Below, in pieces: positions 8,498 to 16,985 of a stretch of DNA of 51,269 nucleotides; position 1 is the stretch's first letter, and the number at the start of each line of letters is the position of its first letter. The translations under genes were made by a program, and so were the position numbers. The stretch is from NCBI GenBank assembly GCA_947454145.1, contig CANGIW010000003.1, positions 1 to 51,269 on the forward strand, in the 5' to 3' direction. Source of the DNA: Rickettsiales bacterium (GTDB lineage: Bacteria > Pseudomonadota > Alphaproteobacteria > Rickettsiales > Rickettsiaceae). Under the pieces are notes generated by a model. The model was not told where the DNA came from and did no database searches. It was given only the letters and a program-made list of their open reading frames with translations.

Positions 8498-9322
8498 TTA
8501 TAGATACGAGTGAATAAAATTTCTATAAGCAGATGCGATATCAGGATGAAAGCTCTCTAGATTATACTGCTCATCAAAAGCATTGCCGTAAATTTTTTTA
8601 TGCTGCACATTGTAATCTTTTGTATTCAAAGTATTATAGGTAGACTGCAAAATGCAAAATAAAACCATGTATAAATCTGCATTAGAAGAAGCCACCCTAT
8701 GCTCTAATCTTTTAGGTTTTGCATCTGGAGTTCTTATAGCAACACTACGATTATTGTTACCATAAGATATTTTTGTTGGCGCCATGAATGCTTTATCGTA
8801 ACGCAAATAACAGTTATGAGTTGGGGCAAAAGCTAAAAAATCATTTTTTATAGAGTCACATAAACCTGAAGCTATCAAATCTTTATACTCGTTGTTATCA
8901 AATAAATTTATATTTTTTGTATTGAGTAAATTAAAGTGTATATGCATACTACTGCCGTAATCTTCTGGGTAAGGTTTTGCATCAAATATAATTTCAGAAC
9001 CAATCTTTTTTGCACATTGCTTTAGCTTTTCTTTTACCCGATAAAATCTCTCTATCAATTTAATTATATCATCTTCTGGCTCAATATCTATTTCGTATTG
9101 CAGAAAACCTTTTTCTTTTTTTAATATCACATTAGTTAGTTTTGAAAGCTCTATGTCAATTTCTTTAGTAAGATAAAATTCAAGCTCCACACCAATAACA
9201 GGTTTTACAGAAAAATCATCATATAATTTTTTAATATAATTTTCTAATAATTGCCTCTTCCTAATTTTTATGCCAAAATCTACAATAAATTTTTCAAATC
9301 TCTTATATGTTTTTGAATTCAT
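8498..9322 (-). CDS. Short glutamine-synthetase-fold protein
   Basis: 274 residues, far shorter than GlnA (about 450-470). It carries the glutamine synthetase catalytic-domain motifs in order: GVELEFYL (metal-binding Glu region), GSSMHIHFNL (the GxGxHxH loop), NNNRSVAIRTP (the NRxxxIRxP ATP/glutamate segment) and RLEHRVASSNADLYM (the final RxExR region). The N-terminal beta-grasp domain is missing; residues 1-30 are only a basic helix. It could be a gamma-glutamyl ligase on another amine or a non-catalytic relative. Its start overlaps the divergent pgeF start by 16 bp, so the two promoters lie inside each other's coding sequence. Confidence 0.8.
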   Translation of the reverse strand: MNSKTYKRFEKFIVDFGIKIRKRQLLENYIKKLYDDFSVKPVIGVELEFYLTKEIDIELSKLTNVILKKEKGFLQYEIDIEPEDDIIKLIERFYRVKEKLKQCAKKIGSEIIFDAKPYPEDYGSSMHIHFNLLNTKNINLFDNNEYKDLIASGLCDSIKNDFLAFAPTHNCYLRYDKAFMAPTKISYGNNNRSVAIRTPDAKPKRLEHRVASSNADLYMVLFCILQSTYNTLNTKDYNVQHKKIYGNAFDEQYNLESFHPDIASAYRNFIHSYL

Positions 9323-10029
9323 GGCCTAAAAATATTAAATATAAAATTTTTGATAACTCTTATAAATATTCTACTCACTATTACAAGAGTGATGCAACAA
9401 TCTTAGAAAATGAAGTCCAAAATAATATTAGCGCCGTATCTTCTGATTTAAATGTTGAAGCGTTATTATTAATGAATCAAATTCATAGCACTAAAATTAT
9501 CCTTGATGACGGAAGAAATGATTATAGAAATATTGATGCAGATGGAATAATTTCTACAAGAAAAAATATAGCAATAGGAATTTTGACAGCTGATTGTGTG
9601 CCAGTTTTAATAACAAATTTAAAGGGAACTTTTATAGCAGGGCTTCATTGCGGCTGGAGGGGTTCTGCAAATGGGATTGTACAAGAATTTGTAAATATTA
9701 TAAAAACAAATCTTTTCAATATTGGTGATTTATATGCTATACTAGGACCCTCTATTAGTCAAAAGAATTATGAAGTATCGAAAGAGTTATACCAAATATT
9801 TTGTAAATTAGATCATAATTATAACCATTTATTTTTAAAATCGACTAATAAAGGGTGTTTTTATTTCGACCTACAACAATTTGTTGCGCTAGAACTAGGT
9901 AAGATTGGGGTAATTGTTATCCCCTCACCCACTAATCAATGTAGCTATGATAACAAAAATTATTTTAGTTGGCGACGTTCTAGTGGAGTAGAAAAAAGAA
10001 GAATTTTGTCCACAATTTATATAAGCTAA
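9307..10029 (+). CDS. pgeF: Multicopper-oxidase-like (laccase domain) purine nucleoside enzyme, YfiH/PgeF family
   Basis: 240 residues, the usual length. Family motifs: NQIHSTKI near the N-terminus, then ADGIISTRKNIAIGILTADCVPVL, HCGWRGSANGIVQEFV and LGPSISQKNYEV. The C-terminus has NQCSYDNKNYFSWRR. The zinc-binding His and Cys positions (HS, ADC, HCGWRG) are kept. YfiH members are reported both as peptidoglycan-editing factors and as purine nucleoside phosphorylases/adenosine deaminases. Either would suit a parasite that salvages nucleosides. It converges on addB with a 5-bp gap and no room for a terminator. Confidence 0.9.
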   Translation: MFLNSWPKNIKYKIFDNSYKYSTHYYKSDATILENEVQNNISAVSSDLNVEALLLMNQIHSTKIILDDGRNDYRNIDADGIISTRKNIAIGILTADCVPVLITNLKGTFIAGLHCGWRGSANGIVQEFVNIIKTNLFNIGDLYAILGPSISQKNYEVSKELYQIFCKLDHNYNHLFLKSTNKGCFYFDLQQFVALELGKIGVIVIPSPTNQCSYDNKNYFSWRRSSGVEKRRILSTIYIS

Positions 10030-10034
10030 ATATT

Positions 10035-12671
10035 CTAAATTATCCTTGATAAATGTTTATAATCATCATATTTAGGACTGTTTGATTTATTGGGATGAGC
10101 AATAAAAATTGCATTGTCTTGTGTATAAAACTGCAATAAATTTTTTAGAGCATCTTCATGTGCTAATAATTCTTCTAGGTTTATTTTGACAGGTGAAATC
10201 CTTAAAAATGGCTCCTTGCTTGACAGTTTTATATAATATATATTTATTTCTAAAAAACTTTTTATTCCACTAAAACCTCCGTAATAAGCTATGAGCGCAT
10301 TAACTATAAGTTGTGGCGAAAGCCCATGATTTATATCTTTATTGGGAGGTAAGGTTCCTGTTTTATAATCAAAAATATGAACTTTGTTATTTTTACATAT
10401 CTCTATTCTATCAGCTATTGCTGTTATTTTTTGTTTTTTATTATTCAAATCTAAAACTATTTCTCCCGAATGCTCTGAAAAAATTTTAATAGAATTAATA
10501 CGCCTATTAAGATCAAAATCCAAAAAACTATCAGCAAAATTATTAACCCTTCTTTGCCACCACAATTGAAAAGGTTCATAATTTCTAGATAACAAAGTTT
10601 GAGAAATTTGTAAAAATTTATTGCGCAAATTGACATAACTATCTTGGATAAAATTTTTAGTGTACAGCTCAATAACCTTATGCAAAAAACTACCAAATTC
10701 AGCGTTACTATCAAAATTATGTAAATATTTAAATTTAGCTAATTTTACTATCCTAGCAGCATAAAAACCGTAAGGATTTCTAACTAATAATTCTGTTGAA
10801 GATGCGGATATTTTTTCAGGAAAGTAATTAGAATTTTCTAGATTTACTGCTATGAAGTGATTGTTTAACTCTGCCAAATCTTTGTTGGCATTAGGATCAA
10901 TATTTTTAGCTGAATTTTGGCTATCAGATATATATTTATTAACTATTGTAACAAATCTAGAAGTAATGGTAGATTTTTTATTACTATATAATGATCTTGT
11001 TAAATAAATATTTTTACGACTTTGCAGACAATAAAATATATAAAAACTCAAAGAAATACGATGTTTATCTGTAGAAAACGCCAATTTATTTCTTACGCTA
11101 GGTGTTAACCAGGTATCTTCCTCTAAATCTTTTGGCCATATATCATCATTAAATTCAGGAATAATAACATAATCGCTATCTATCATTATTGCGTCATTGG
11201 CTTTAGCTATTATAACTTTGCTATTTTGGGATATAGTTGCTATATTATTTTTAGAATTTAGAAAAATTTTTAATATCTCTTCATAATTTTTAATATCTAT
11301 AGATTCCTTTGCAAAGTTCACTATATCAAGTAATAAATCGAACAACTCATGTTGTGATTGATGATCTGCATAAAAATATTTAAATAGTTCTATATGCAGT
11401 AAGGCTATAGACATTATATCTTTAGATTGCTGTTTTTTAGATAAAATTTCTTGCAAATATTCAAGACAGGAGTAATGTTTTTTATATTCTTCTAAAATTT
11501 CATCTATACTAATGTGACGTTTATTATCTTTTATTATTTTACTTTCTAATTTATCTATCCCGTCTTGAACAAAATATGGATTTTTTAAAATATTAATTAG
11601 TTTTTGTAGATCTAACTCATCGGAGAAAATAATTGCTATTTCTATAAAACAAGACACAGCTATCTTCTCTAAAAAATTATATGCTATATGATTATTAAAA
11701 CTGATATCTCTGTTGATCAAAAATTTAGTGAGGAATGAGATTAATTTCGTATTTTCAGTCACTAATAAAATTTTAGCATCATGTTTTTCAGACAATATTT
11801 CTTGAATTTTACTAAATATAAATTTAACTTCCTCTCTAAGATTATACGCACAAAAATATTGAATATTTTTTATGATATTCTCTTTATTTTGCTGGCCTAA
11901 ATCTAAAATTTTAGAATTTTCTATATTACTATTTTCTAAAAAATTCTTGATAAAAAAGAATGGGTTATCACTTGTTAAATCTACAATATTAGAATTTTCA
12001 TTTTCTAAATTAAAAGATGGTAAAATTACATGACAATTTTGGATTGCAGAACATTTGTTAAACATTGTTTGTAGTATTTTATTGTCTCCAAAAAATCCAG
12101 CCAAAATAAAAAATCTTTGAGGATTCTTCACTATAATGTCTGGAAGAGTGTTTACTATTTTCAAATAATTTTGTGCAAAATCTATTTTATCTTTGCTGTT
12201 TAAATAGCTTTGCCACTTGGCACTTGCAAATTTTAAAAAATTTTGTGTTGTATACCAATGTTCTGGCTCATTTTCAAAATCTATAATATTCTCTAAGTTG
12301 CAAATATCTAAATCATTATATGTAAATTTACTAATTAGGTCATACAGACTATCCGCTAGCTTTAAAGCTGAAATGAAGTTTATATCTAAATTATTGTACG
12401 ATTGAATAATATTCGCTAAGACATATTTTTGTTCATAACTAGCTATATTAGCTTGAGAGCAAAATTGATAGCGAAGATTAATGATGGGTGTTATTTCTGG
12501 TAAAAATGCAGATTTTGCTATATTAAGCTTGAATAATTCTTTGAGATAATAACACACTACACCGCTTGGCAATATAATTGTGAGTTGATCTAATTCTTGT
12601 GCATAATGTTCACAAACAAAATCAACTATGCTCTTTAAATAATAGTTTTGAGTATTTATCCGGTATATCAT
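10035..12671 (-). CDS. addB: Double-strand break repair protein AddB
   Basis: 878 residues. AddB pairs with AddA to process DNA ends before RecA loading. The N-terminal part reads as a degenerate helicase-like fold (QLTIILPSGVVCYYLKELF, IFILAGFF, IPEFNDDIWP). The C-terminus carries a PD-(D/E)XK nuclease: ASSTELLVRNPYGFYAARI, FGSFLHKVIELY, AIADRIEI and FDYKTGTLPP (DYK at 768-770). The iron-sulfur cysteines of Bacillus AddB are absent, as is usual in alphaproteobacteria. It is slightly shorter than free-living homologues (about 1000). addA is not in the window. Confidence 0.88.
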   Translation of the reverse strand: MIYRINTQNYYLKSIVDFVCEHYAQELDQLTIILPSGVVCYYLKELFKLNIAKSAFLPEITPIINLRYQFCSQANIASYEQKYVLANIIQSYNNLDINFISALKLADSLYDLISKFTYNDLDICNLENIIDFENEPEHWYTTQNFLKFASAKWQSYLNSKDKIDFAQNYLKIVNTLPDIIVKNPQRFFILAGFFGDNKILQTMFNKCSAIQNCHVILPSFNLENENSNIVDLTSDNPFFFIKNFLENSNIENSKILDLGQQNKENIIKNIQYFCAYNLREEVKFIFSKIQEILSEKHDAKILLVTENTKLISFLTKFLINRDISFNNHIAYNFLEKIAVSCFIEIAIIFSDELDLQKLINILKNPYFVQDGIDKLESKIIKDNKRHISIDEILEEYKKHYSCLEYLQEILSKKQQSKDIMSIALLHIELFKYFYADHQSQHELFDLLLDIVNFAKESIDIKNYEEILKIFLNSKNNIATISQNSKVIIAKANDAIMIDSDYVIIPEFNDDIWPKDLEEDTWLTPSVRNKLAFSTDKHRISLSFYIFYCLQSRKNIYLTRSLYSNKKSTITSRFVTIVNKYISDSQNSAKNIDPNANKDLAELNNHFIAVNLENSNYFPEKISASSTELLVRNPYGFYAARIVKLAKFKYLHNFDSNAEFGSFLHKVIELYTKNFIQDSYVNLRNKFLQISQTLLSRNYEPFQLWWQRRVNNFADSFLDFDLNRRINSIKIFSEHSGEIVLDLNNKKQKITAIADRIEICKNNKVHIFDYKTGTLPPNKDINHGLSPQLIVNALIAYYGGFSGIKSFLEINIYYIKLSSKEPFLRISPVKINLEELLAHEDALKNLLQFYTQDNAIFIAHPNKSNSPKYDDYKHLSRII

Positions 12672-12803
12672 CAGTTATAGTAAGAAAATTAAAACAATCC
12701 TTTGCTTTATAATATATCACATAAACGAATTATCTATGCATATTAGAAAAAAGGTTATTTAGTTATGCGCGAAACAGCTGCGATATAAAATTATGTTTTA
12801 CTA

Positions 12804-13700
12804 CTACCTGCTGACAACACCACTAGCAGAACTACTACCACGAGCAGAACTAATACTACGAACTTCTGATGGTGTTACGGCTGGTGCAGAAGTTTTAGCT
12901 GATGATACTTCGGTTTTCTTCATAAAACTTGTAATTTTTGCTTGAACCTTCTCCGTTGAAGAAACTTTTTCTTGCTTTGCAAATTCTTGATCCCACTGCT
13001 CACCTGTTCTTTTAGGATCCGCTTCAGGCGCCTGGCTCCTGCCTGCTACTTGGACCGGTTCTTTACCTTGTTCTTTACCTTGTTCTTTAGCTTGTTCTTT
13101 ACCTTGTTCTTGTCCATTTTCAGAGACAATACGCCCTTGAGTTGTTGGAATATGGCTTTGAGAATCATATTGAGATTGTTGTTTTTTAGATGCATCATAC
13201 ATTGTTTTTGCTCCATAAGCTAAACATCCAGCAGCTATAATACCCAAACCTATAGGACCACTTAAAGCAACAGAGACCATAAAAACTCCGATAAATGCTG
13301 AGGTAAGTGGATTTTTTGAGATGAAACCCTCCTTGGATTCTGGTTCAGCTTGTTGCGAACCAAGGACTTCTTTTCCTTTAAGAGCTGCCTCTCTTTCTTG
13401 AAGAGCTTTTGCCTCTCTTTCTTGAAGAGCTTTTGCCTCTCTTTCTTGAAGAGCTTTTGCCTCTCTTTCTTGAAGAGCTTTTGCCTCTCTTTCTTGAAGA
13501 GCTTTTGCCTCTCTTTCTTTAACCGCGGCTTCTCTTTCTTTAACCGCGGCCTCTCTTTCTTTAAGAGAGGCCATCCTTTCTTCAAAAGCTTTCTTTTGCT
13601 CCTTAAGAGCTGCATCTCTTTCTTTAAAATCGGCTTCTTTTACTTTAAGAGCTGCCTCTCTTTGTTCAAGATTCTGCCCTTCGTCTCCTTCTGACTTCAT
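12804..13700 (-). CDS. Repeat-rich coiled-coil protein with membrane segment
   Basis: 298 residues, not recognised. Residues about 8-110 form a long charged coiled coil built from tandem heptad/octad repeats (KEREAAV, EREAKALQ). A hydrophobic region at about 133-168 (LTSAFIGVFMVSVALSG, then GLGIIAAGCLAYG) could form one hairpin or two membrane helices. A polar tail follows, with EQGKEQ repeats and a Ser/Arg-rich end (ARGSSSASGVVSR). There is no N-terminal signal peptide. Composition (Ala, Gln, Glu rich) and higher GC content differ from its neighbours. A coiled coil, a membrane insert and a basic C-terminus together resemble type IV-secreted effectors of intracellular bacteria, but this is inference. 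It lies 71 bp downstream of era. Confidence 0.7.
   Translation of the reverse strand: MKSEGDEGQNLEQREAALKVKEADFKERDAALKEQKKAFEERMASLKEREAAVKEREAAVKEREAKALQEREAKALQEREAKALQEREAKALQEREAKALQEREAALKGKEVLGSQQAEPESKEGFISKNPLTSAFIGVFMVSVALSGPIGLGIIAAGCLAYGAKTMYDASKKQQSQYDSQSHIPTTQGRIVSENGQEQGKEQAKEQGKEQGKEPVQVAGRSQAPEADPKRTGEQWDQEFAKQEKVSSTEKVQAKITSFMKKTEVSSAKTSAPAVTPSEVRSISSARGSSSASGVVSR
13388..13570 (-). repeat. Tandem 24-bp and 21-bp repeats in coiled-coil gene
   Basis: Five essentially identical 24-bp units (13388-13507) encode EREAKALQ. Three 21-bp units (13508-13570) encoding KEREAAV-type heptads adjoin them. Both unit lengths are multiples of three, so copy-number change keeps frame. The array has no stops in several other frames, which creates long spurious open frames on both strands. 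Confidence 0.92.
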
Positions 13701-13771
13701 ATACTACAAATAAATACTTATTGATATAATTATTGTAGTATATACTGCTTTTGGTTAATTTTTGGTAAACA

Positions 13772-14674
13772 TCACTTAGTGTCTTCTAATTCTGCTAGTA
13801 AATATAACGAAGGGTTTTCCGTCCATTTACGTATCTTTAAATGTAAATACAAGTGTATTTTCATATTTAGATTTTTTTCTATTTCACCTCTAGCGGCAAT
13901 AGACATTTGTTTTATTTTTTCTCCGCCTTTTCCTAGAATCATAGCCTTATGACTATCACGGGTTACTATTATAACCTGATTTACAACAGCAACATTTTTA
14001 GATTTTTGATTCCAAGCTTCTGTTTCTACTGTAAGATTATACGGTAATTCTTGATGTAAGTTTTGAAATAATATTTCTCTAGTTATCTCTGAAGCCAAAA
14101 ATCTCATAGGAGCCGTTGTAATTTCATCCTCATCATACAACCAGGAAGAATTAGGGGCGTTATGCAGTAAATCTTTGTATAATATGTCAAGATTTGTATT
14201 ATTTAATGCTGATATACAAAATATTTGACTTGTTGGTAACAATTCTAAAAGCTTGTTTTGTAACATTCTCAACATCACTTCATTCCCTGTATCAATTTTG
14301 TTTATCACAACAATTATTGGAATTTTTTTTAATCTAATATAATTTATAATTCTTAAAGTTTGATCATCAAAAGTTTCATAAGGATCTATTAACAATAATA
14401 TTTTGTCGGCTTGTACAATACTATTCCAAGCTTCCTTTACCATAAATTTTTCTAATTTTACTTTTGGCTCAAAAATCCCAGGAGTATCCAACAGGACCAA
14501 TTGAACATTATCTTCTGTTACAATACCTCTAATAACATTTCGTGTAGTTTGAACTTTTGGTGTTACTATAGAAATTTTATACTTTACTAAGTGGTTTATT
14601 AAAGTAGATTTACCTACATTAGGTTTACCTATTAAACTTAATATACTGCATTTTTGTGTATGTTCTAAATCCAT
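13772..14674 (-). CDS. era: GTPase Era (16S rRNA maturation)
   Basis: 300 residues, full length. The G1 loop GKPNVGKS is at 16-23, with TTRN (G2), DTPG (G3) and NKID (G4) following. A C-terminal KH domain with the MILGKGGEKIK loop binds the 3' end of 16S rRNA. Era couples small-subunit assembly to growth and works at the inner membrane face. In many Rickettsiales era follows lepB and rnc; here the upstream neighbour is divergent pal, so the usual cluster is broken. The coiled-coil gene lies downstream on the same strand. Confidence 0.96.
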   Translation of the reverse strand: MDLEHTQKCSILSLIGKPNVGKSTLINHLVKYKISIVTPKVQTTRNVIRGIVTEDNVQLVLLDTPGIFEPKVKLEKFMVKEAWNSIVQADKILLLIDPYETFDDQTLRIINYIRLKKIPIIVVINKIDTGNEVMLRMLQNKLLELLPTSQIFCISALNNTNLDILYKDLLHNAPNSSWLYDEDEITTAPMRFLASEITREILFQNLHQELPYNLTVETEAWNQKSKNVAVVNQVIIVTRDSHKAMILGKGGEKIKQMSIAARGEIEKNLNMKIHLYLHLKIRKWTENPSLYLLAELEDTK

Positions 14675-14898
14675 ATTGGGAATAAATGACTATGGTTAAT
14701 ATTTATAAGTTGAGTTACAGCTCTTATTATGTTAACATTTTATCTGTAAGATACAAATATTAATTAATTATATGTTTAAATTAAAATATTTGTATTTAGC
14801 TTGGAAGATTTGAATTAATGATGGATAGAAATATACCAATTAAATTTTTCTTCTTACAAACTTTAACTAAATTAAAATATTTATTTATAAAAAAACAC

Positions 14899-14903
14899 AG
14901 GAG
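14899..14903 (+). promoter_or_regulatory. Ribosome binding site fixing the pal start
   Basis: AGGAG stands 7 bp before the ATG at 14911. The longer in-frame start at 14818 has no such site and would bury the lipoprotein signal 31 residues inside, so 14911 is the true start. Confidence 0.8.
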
Positions 14904-14910
14904 ACTACTT

Positions 14911-15402
14911 ATGTTAAAATTTTTAAACACAACCTTATCATTAACTGCAATATTGTTTCTTGCTTCAGCTTGTGGTAATAAAGCAAAAATTACAGATACT
15001 ACATCAGAAATTGATAGCCATTATGATAATTCATATAATGAACAGATGACTGCATTATCAAAAGATGGTAATAACATTGTAAATTTCTCTTATAACAGTT
15101 ATGACTTATCTTCAAAAAGCAAAGAAATACTAAAACATCAATTAACTATATTGAAAAACTATATGAATATTAAAGTTTTAATTGCTGGTCACTGTGATGA
15201 GCGTGGAACTTATGAATATAATTTAGCTTTGGGTGAACGTAGAGCGAATGCAGTTAAAAACTTTTTAGTTTCTCATGGTGTAAGCCCAGATCGTATTGAA
15301 GTTACTTCTTATTCTTCAGAAAAACCTTTAGATTTAGGTCATGATGAATCTGCTTATGTAAAAAATCGTAGAGCAGAAACTACTGTAGATGGATCAAAAT
15401 AA
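14911..15402 (+). CDS. pal: Peptidoglycan-associated lipoprotein Pal
   Basis: 163 residues from the ATG at 14911. A signal peptide (LSLTAILFLASAC) ends in a good lipobox, so the protein should be lipidated and anchored in the outer membrane. The OmpA-like peptidoglycan-binding domain is intact: IAGHCDERGTYEYN, LGERRANAVKNFL and KNRRAE. Pal works with TolB and links outer membrane to cell wall during division. TolB and the other Tol genes are not adjacent. Together with dapA it suggests that this organism still makes some peptidoglycan. Confidence 0.95.
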   Translation: MLKFLNTTLSLTAILFLASACGNKAKITDTTSEIDSHYDNSYNEQMTALSKDGNNIVNFSYNSYDLSSKSKEILKHQLTILKNYMNIKVLIAGHCDERGTYEYNLALGERRANAVKNFLVSHGVSPDRIEVTSYSSEKPLDLGHDESAYVKNRRAETTVDGSK

Positions 15403-15915
15403 TAATCTATAGGAGATTTATTTTATATTTTCTATCAATTTCAGAGGAGGACTCCACCCTCCTTCTGCATTGCATCAATCATTGTTAAAAGATTTGATAT
15501 TAATAAATAACCAAACTATGAAAAGTGAGAAAAAAGTATACAATCAACATACAAAGCAAATTACAACAGCTATTACTTTATTTAACCTAGCGCGCTAAAC
15601 ATTGGGGCGTTACTCTTCAGGCAAGCTTCATTGAATGATAGATACCCCAGACTTGCTAAGGAAATAAAAATTCAAATTTAGGTCTGTTGCAAGATTTTTA
15701 CTCCATTTCATCCAATACTTTATTAGCTAAGATGTTAGATAATATAAAAAAGGATGCTACTAGCTAGATAGAAGCTAGGGAATCTATAATCTCAACAACT
15801 AATTTTGATTTATAAATTGAATATCTGGATCATTTTTTTAAACATTTAATATTTAACATTTTAGAAAAAAGTTGTAGAATATATTTAACCTATTATCAAA
15901 TATAATTTCATTGTA
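15403..15915 (+). other. Gene-free decayed stretch between pal and mnhG
   Basis: 513 bp with stops in all frames. A GC-rich hairpin lies 42 bp after the pal stop (15445-15450 AGGAGG with 15458-15463 CCTCCT, 7-nt loop); it lacks a U-tract but could end the pal transcript. Further on are GC-richer patches (around 15590-15655) and the motif GGTCTGTTGCAAGAT at 15681-15695, which resembles insertion-sequence ends. It shares a decamer with the debris near 6.08 kb. I read this as a decayed mobile element or pseudogene but recognise no protein in it. Confidence 0.45.
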
Positions 15916-16209
15916 ATGCTTATTCTATTAGCCTGGCTCTTGATATTTTTTGGTTTGTTTTTTATATTTACTGCTCTTATAGGTAGTGTGCGTATGCCAG
16001 ATTTTTATACAAAAATTCATGCTTTTGGTATTTCAGATAGTTTTGGTGTACCACTTACCCTTTTAGGACTTTGTTTGCTTCAACAAAACCTTATTCACAG
16101 TATAAAAATTATTTTGATAATTATTTTCATGATAATATTAACTCCTTTATCAACACATTTAATTGCAAAAACATTTATAACAAATAGCGACAAAGATAAA
16201 CAAAAATAA
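15916..16209 (+). CDS. mnhG: Mrp/Mnh-type cation:proton antiporter subunit G
   Basis: 97 residues with three hydrophobic helices (about 2-22, 40-57, 62-82). The family signature is GSVRMPDFYTKIHAFGISDSFG followed by PLTLLGL, matching MnhG/MrpG (RxPDxYxRxHAxGxxDTxG). MnhG is a small subunit of the multisubunit Na+/H+ or K+/H+ antiporter of the inner membrane, involved in pH and ion balance. The MnhB-like gene follows after 5 bp. The large MnhA and MnhD subunits are not in the window. Confidence 0.92.
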   Translation: MLILLAWLLIFFGLFFIFTALIGSVRMPDFYTKIHAFGISDSFGVPLTLLGLCLLQQNLIHSIKIILIIIFMIILTPLSTHLIAKTFITNSDKDKQK

Positions 16210-16214
16210 CTGTT

Positions 16215-16829
16215 ATGGAAGAAATAACATTTTTGAATAGCAGCTTTTTGTTGATATTTTTATGTTTTATATTAGTAATATTGGCTACTTATATTATTTT
16301 TGAAAAAAAATTATTAAATATAGTTTTTGCCTCATCTGCTTTCAGCGCAATAATATCCTGCTGCTATATAATTTTAGATTCACCAGATGTTGCAATGACC
16401 GAAGTTGCTTTAGGCGCAGCTTTATCAACAACTTTATTATTAAACGTGGTGAAAATAATTAATTACGATAGTAATTATATTACTAATAATATTTTAATTA
16501 CTCATACTCATTCCCACATCAATGGATTATTTATATTTGGTATAATTATTATAGCGATAATTTTTGTTATCTCGGCTATAAACTTAGGTAATAATATTAC
16601 TGAATTTGGAGATTCAAATACTATGTTACACAAAGGTGTAAGTAATTATTATATAACTAATACTTATACAGATACCCATGTTGCTTCCATGGTTGCAGCA
16701 ATACTTGCCAGCTATAGGGGATATGATACACTTGGCGAAACATTAGTAATATTTCTGGCTGCTATATCGGTAACATTTATTATGTTTGCCAATAAAAATT
16801 CACAAGCTACTAAGCTACACTTAAAATAA
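16215..16829 (+). CDS. MnhB-like antiporter subunit (DUF4040 plus MbhE-type domain)
   Basis: 204 residues with about five membrane helices. The N-terminal half holds the DUF4040 signature SPDVAMTEVALGAALST, normally found at the end of MrpA or in MbhD-type subunits. The C-terminal half ends in AAILASYRGYDTLGETLVIFLAA, which matches the YRGFDTLGE motif of MrpA C-terminal/MbhE-type subunits. It therefore looks like the detached C-terminal domain of MrpA, often annotated MnhB-like in Rickettsiales. It pairs with mnhG 5 bp upstream. Partner subunits must be encoded elsewhere for a working complex. Confidence 0.8.
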   Translation: MEEITFLNSSFLLIFLCFILVILATYIIFEKKLLNIVFASSAFSAIISCCYIILDSPDVAMTEVALGAALSTTLLLNVVKIINYDSNYITNNILITHTHSHINGLFIFGIIIIAIIFVISAINLGNNITEFGDSNTMLHKGVSNYYITNTYTDTHVASMVAAILASYRGYDTLGETLVIFLAAISVTFIMFANKNSQATKLHLK

Positions 16830-16985
16830 TGCATTTGCTTTTATAGACTCATCAAAATTTTCTTGATTTTTTAACCCCTTCGATTTTGACATCATTTAAT
16901 TATAAAAATATTATTTACTATTGTTAATGCATTAATTTTTTAATAAGATTAAAGTAATGTAATAAAGTCTCAATTAGCTTGATAA

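Noticed and set aside
12672-12803. tRNA or small RNA in the gap before addB
   Set aside because: A CGC/GCG mini-stem exists but no cloverleaf, terminator or promoter pattern could be assembled.
13262-13694. Long open frames on both strands across the coiled-coil repeat (KKERQKLF and SFLKSFCL patterns)
   Set aside because: They arise because the 24-bp unit has no stops in several frames. The frame ending at 12804 alone has unique flanking domains and ordinary protein composition outside the repeat.
14818-14910. N-terminal extension of Pal from the ATG at 14818
   Set aside because: AGGAG precedes 14911, and only that start places the signal peptide and lipobox at the N-terminus.
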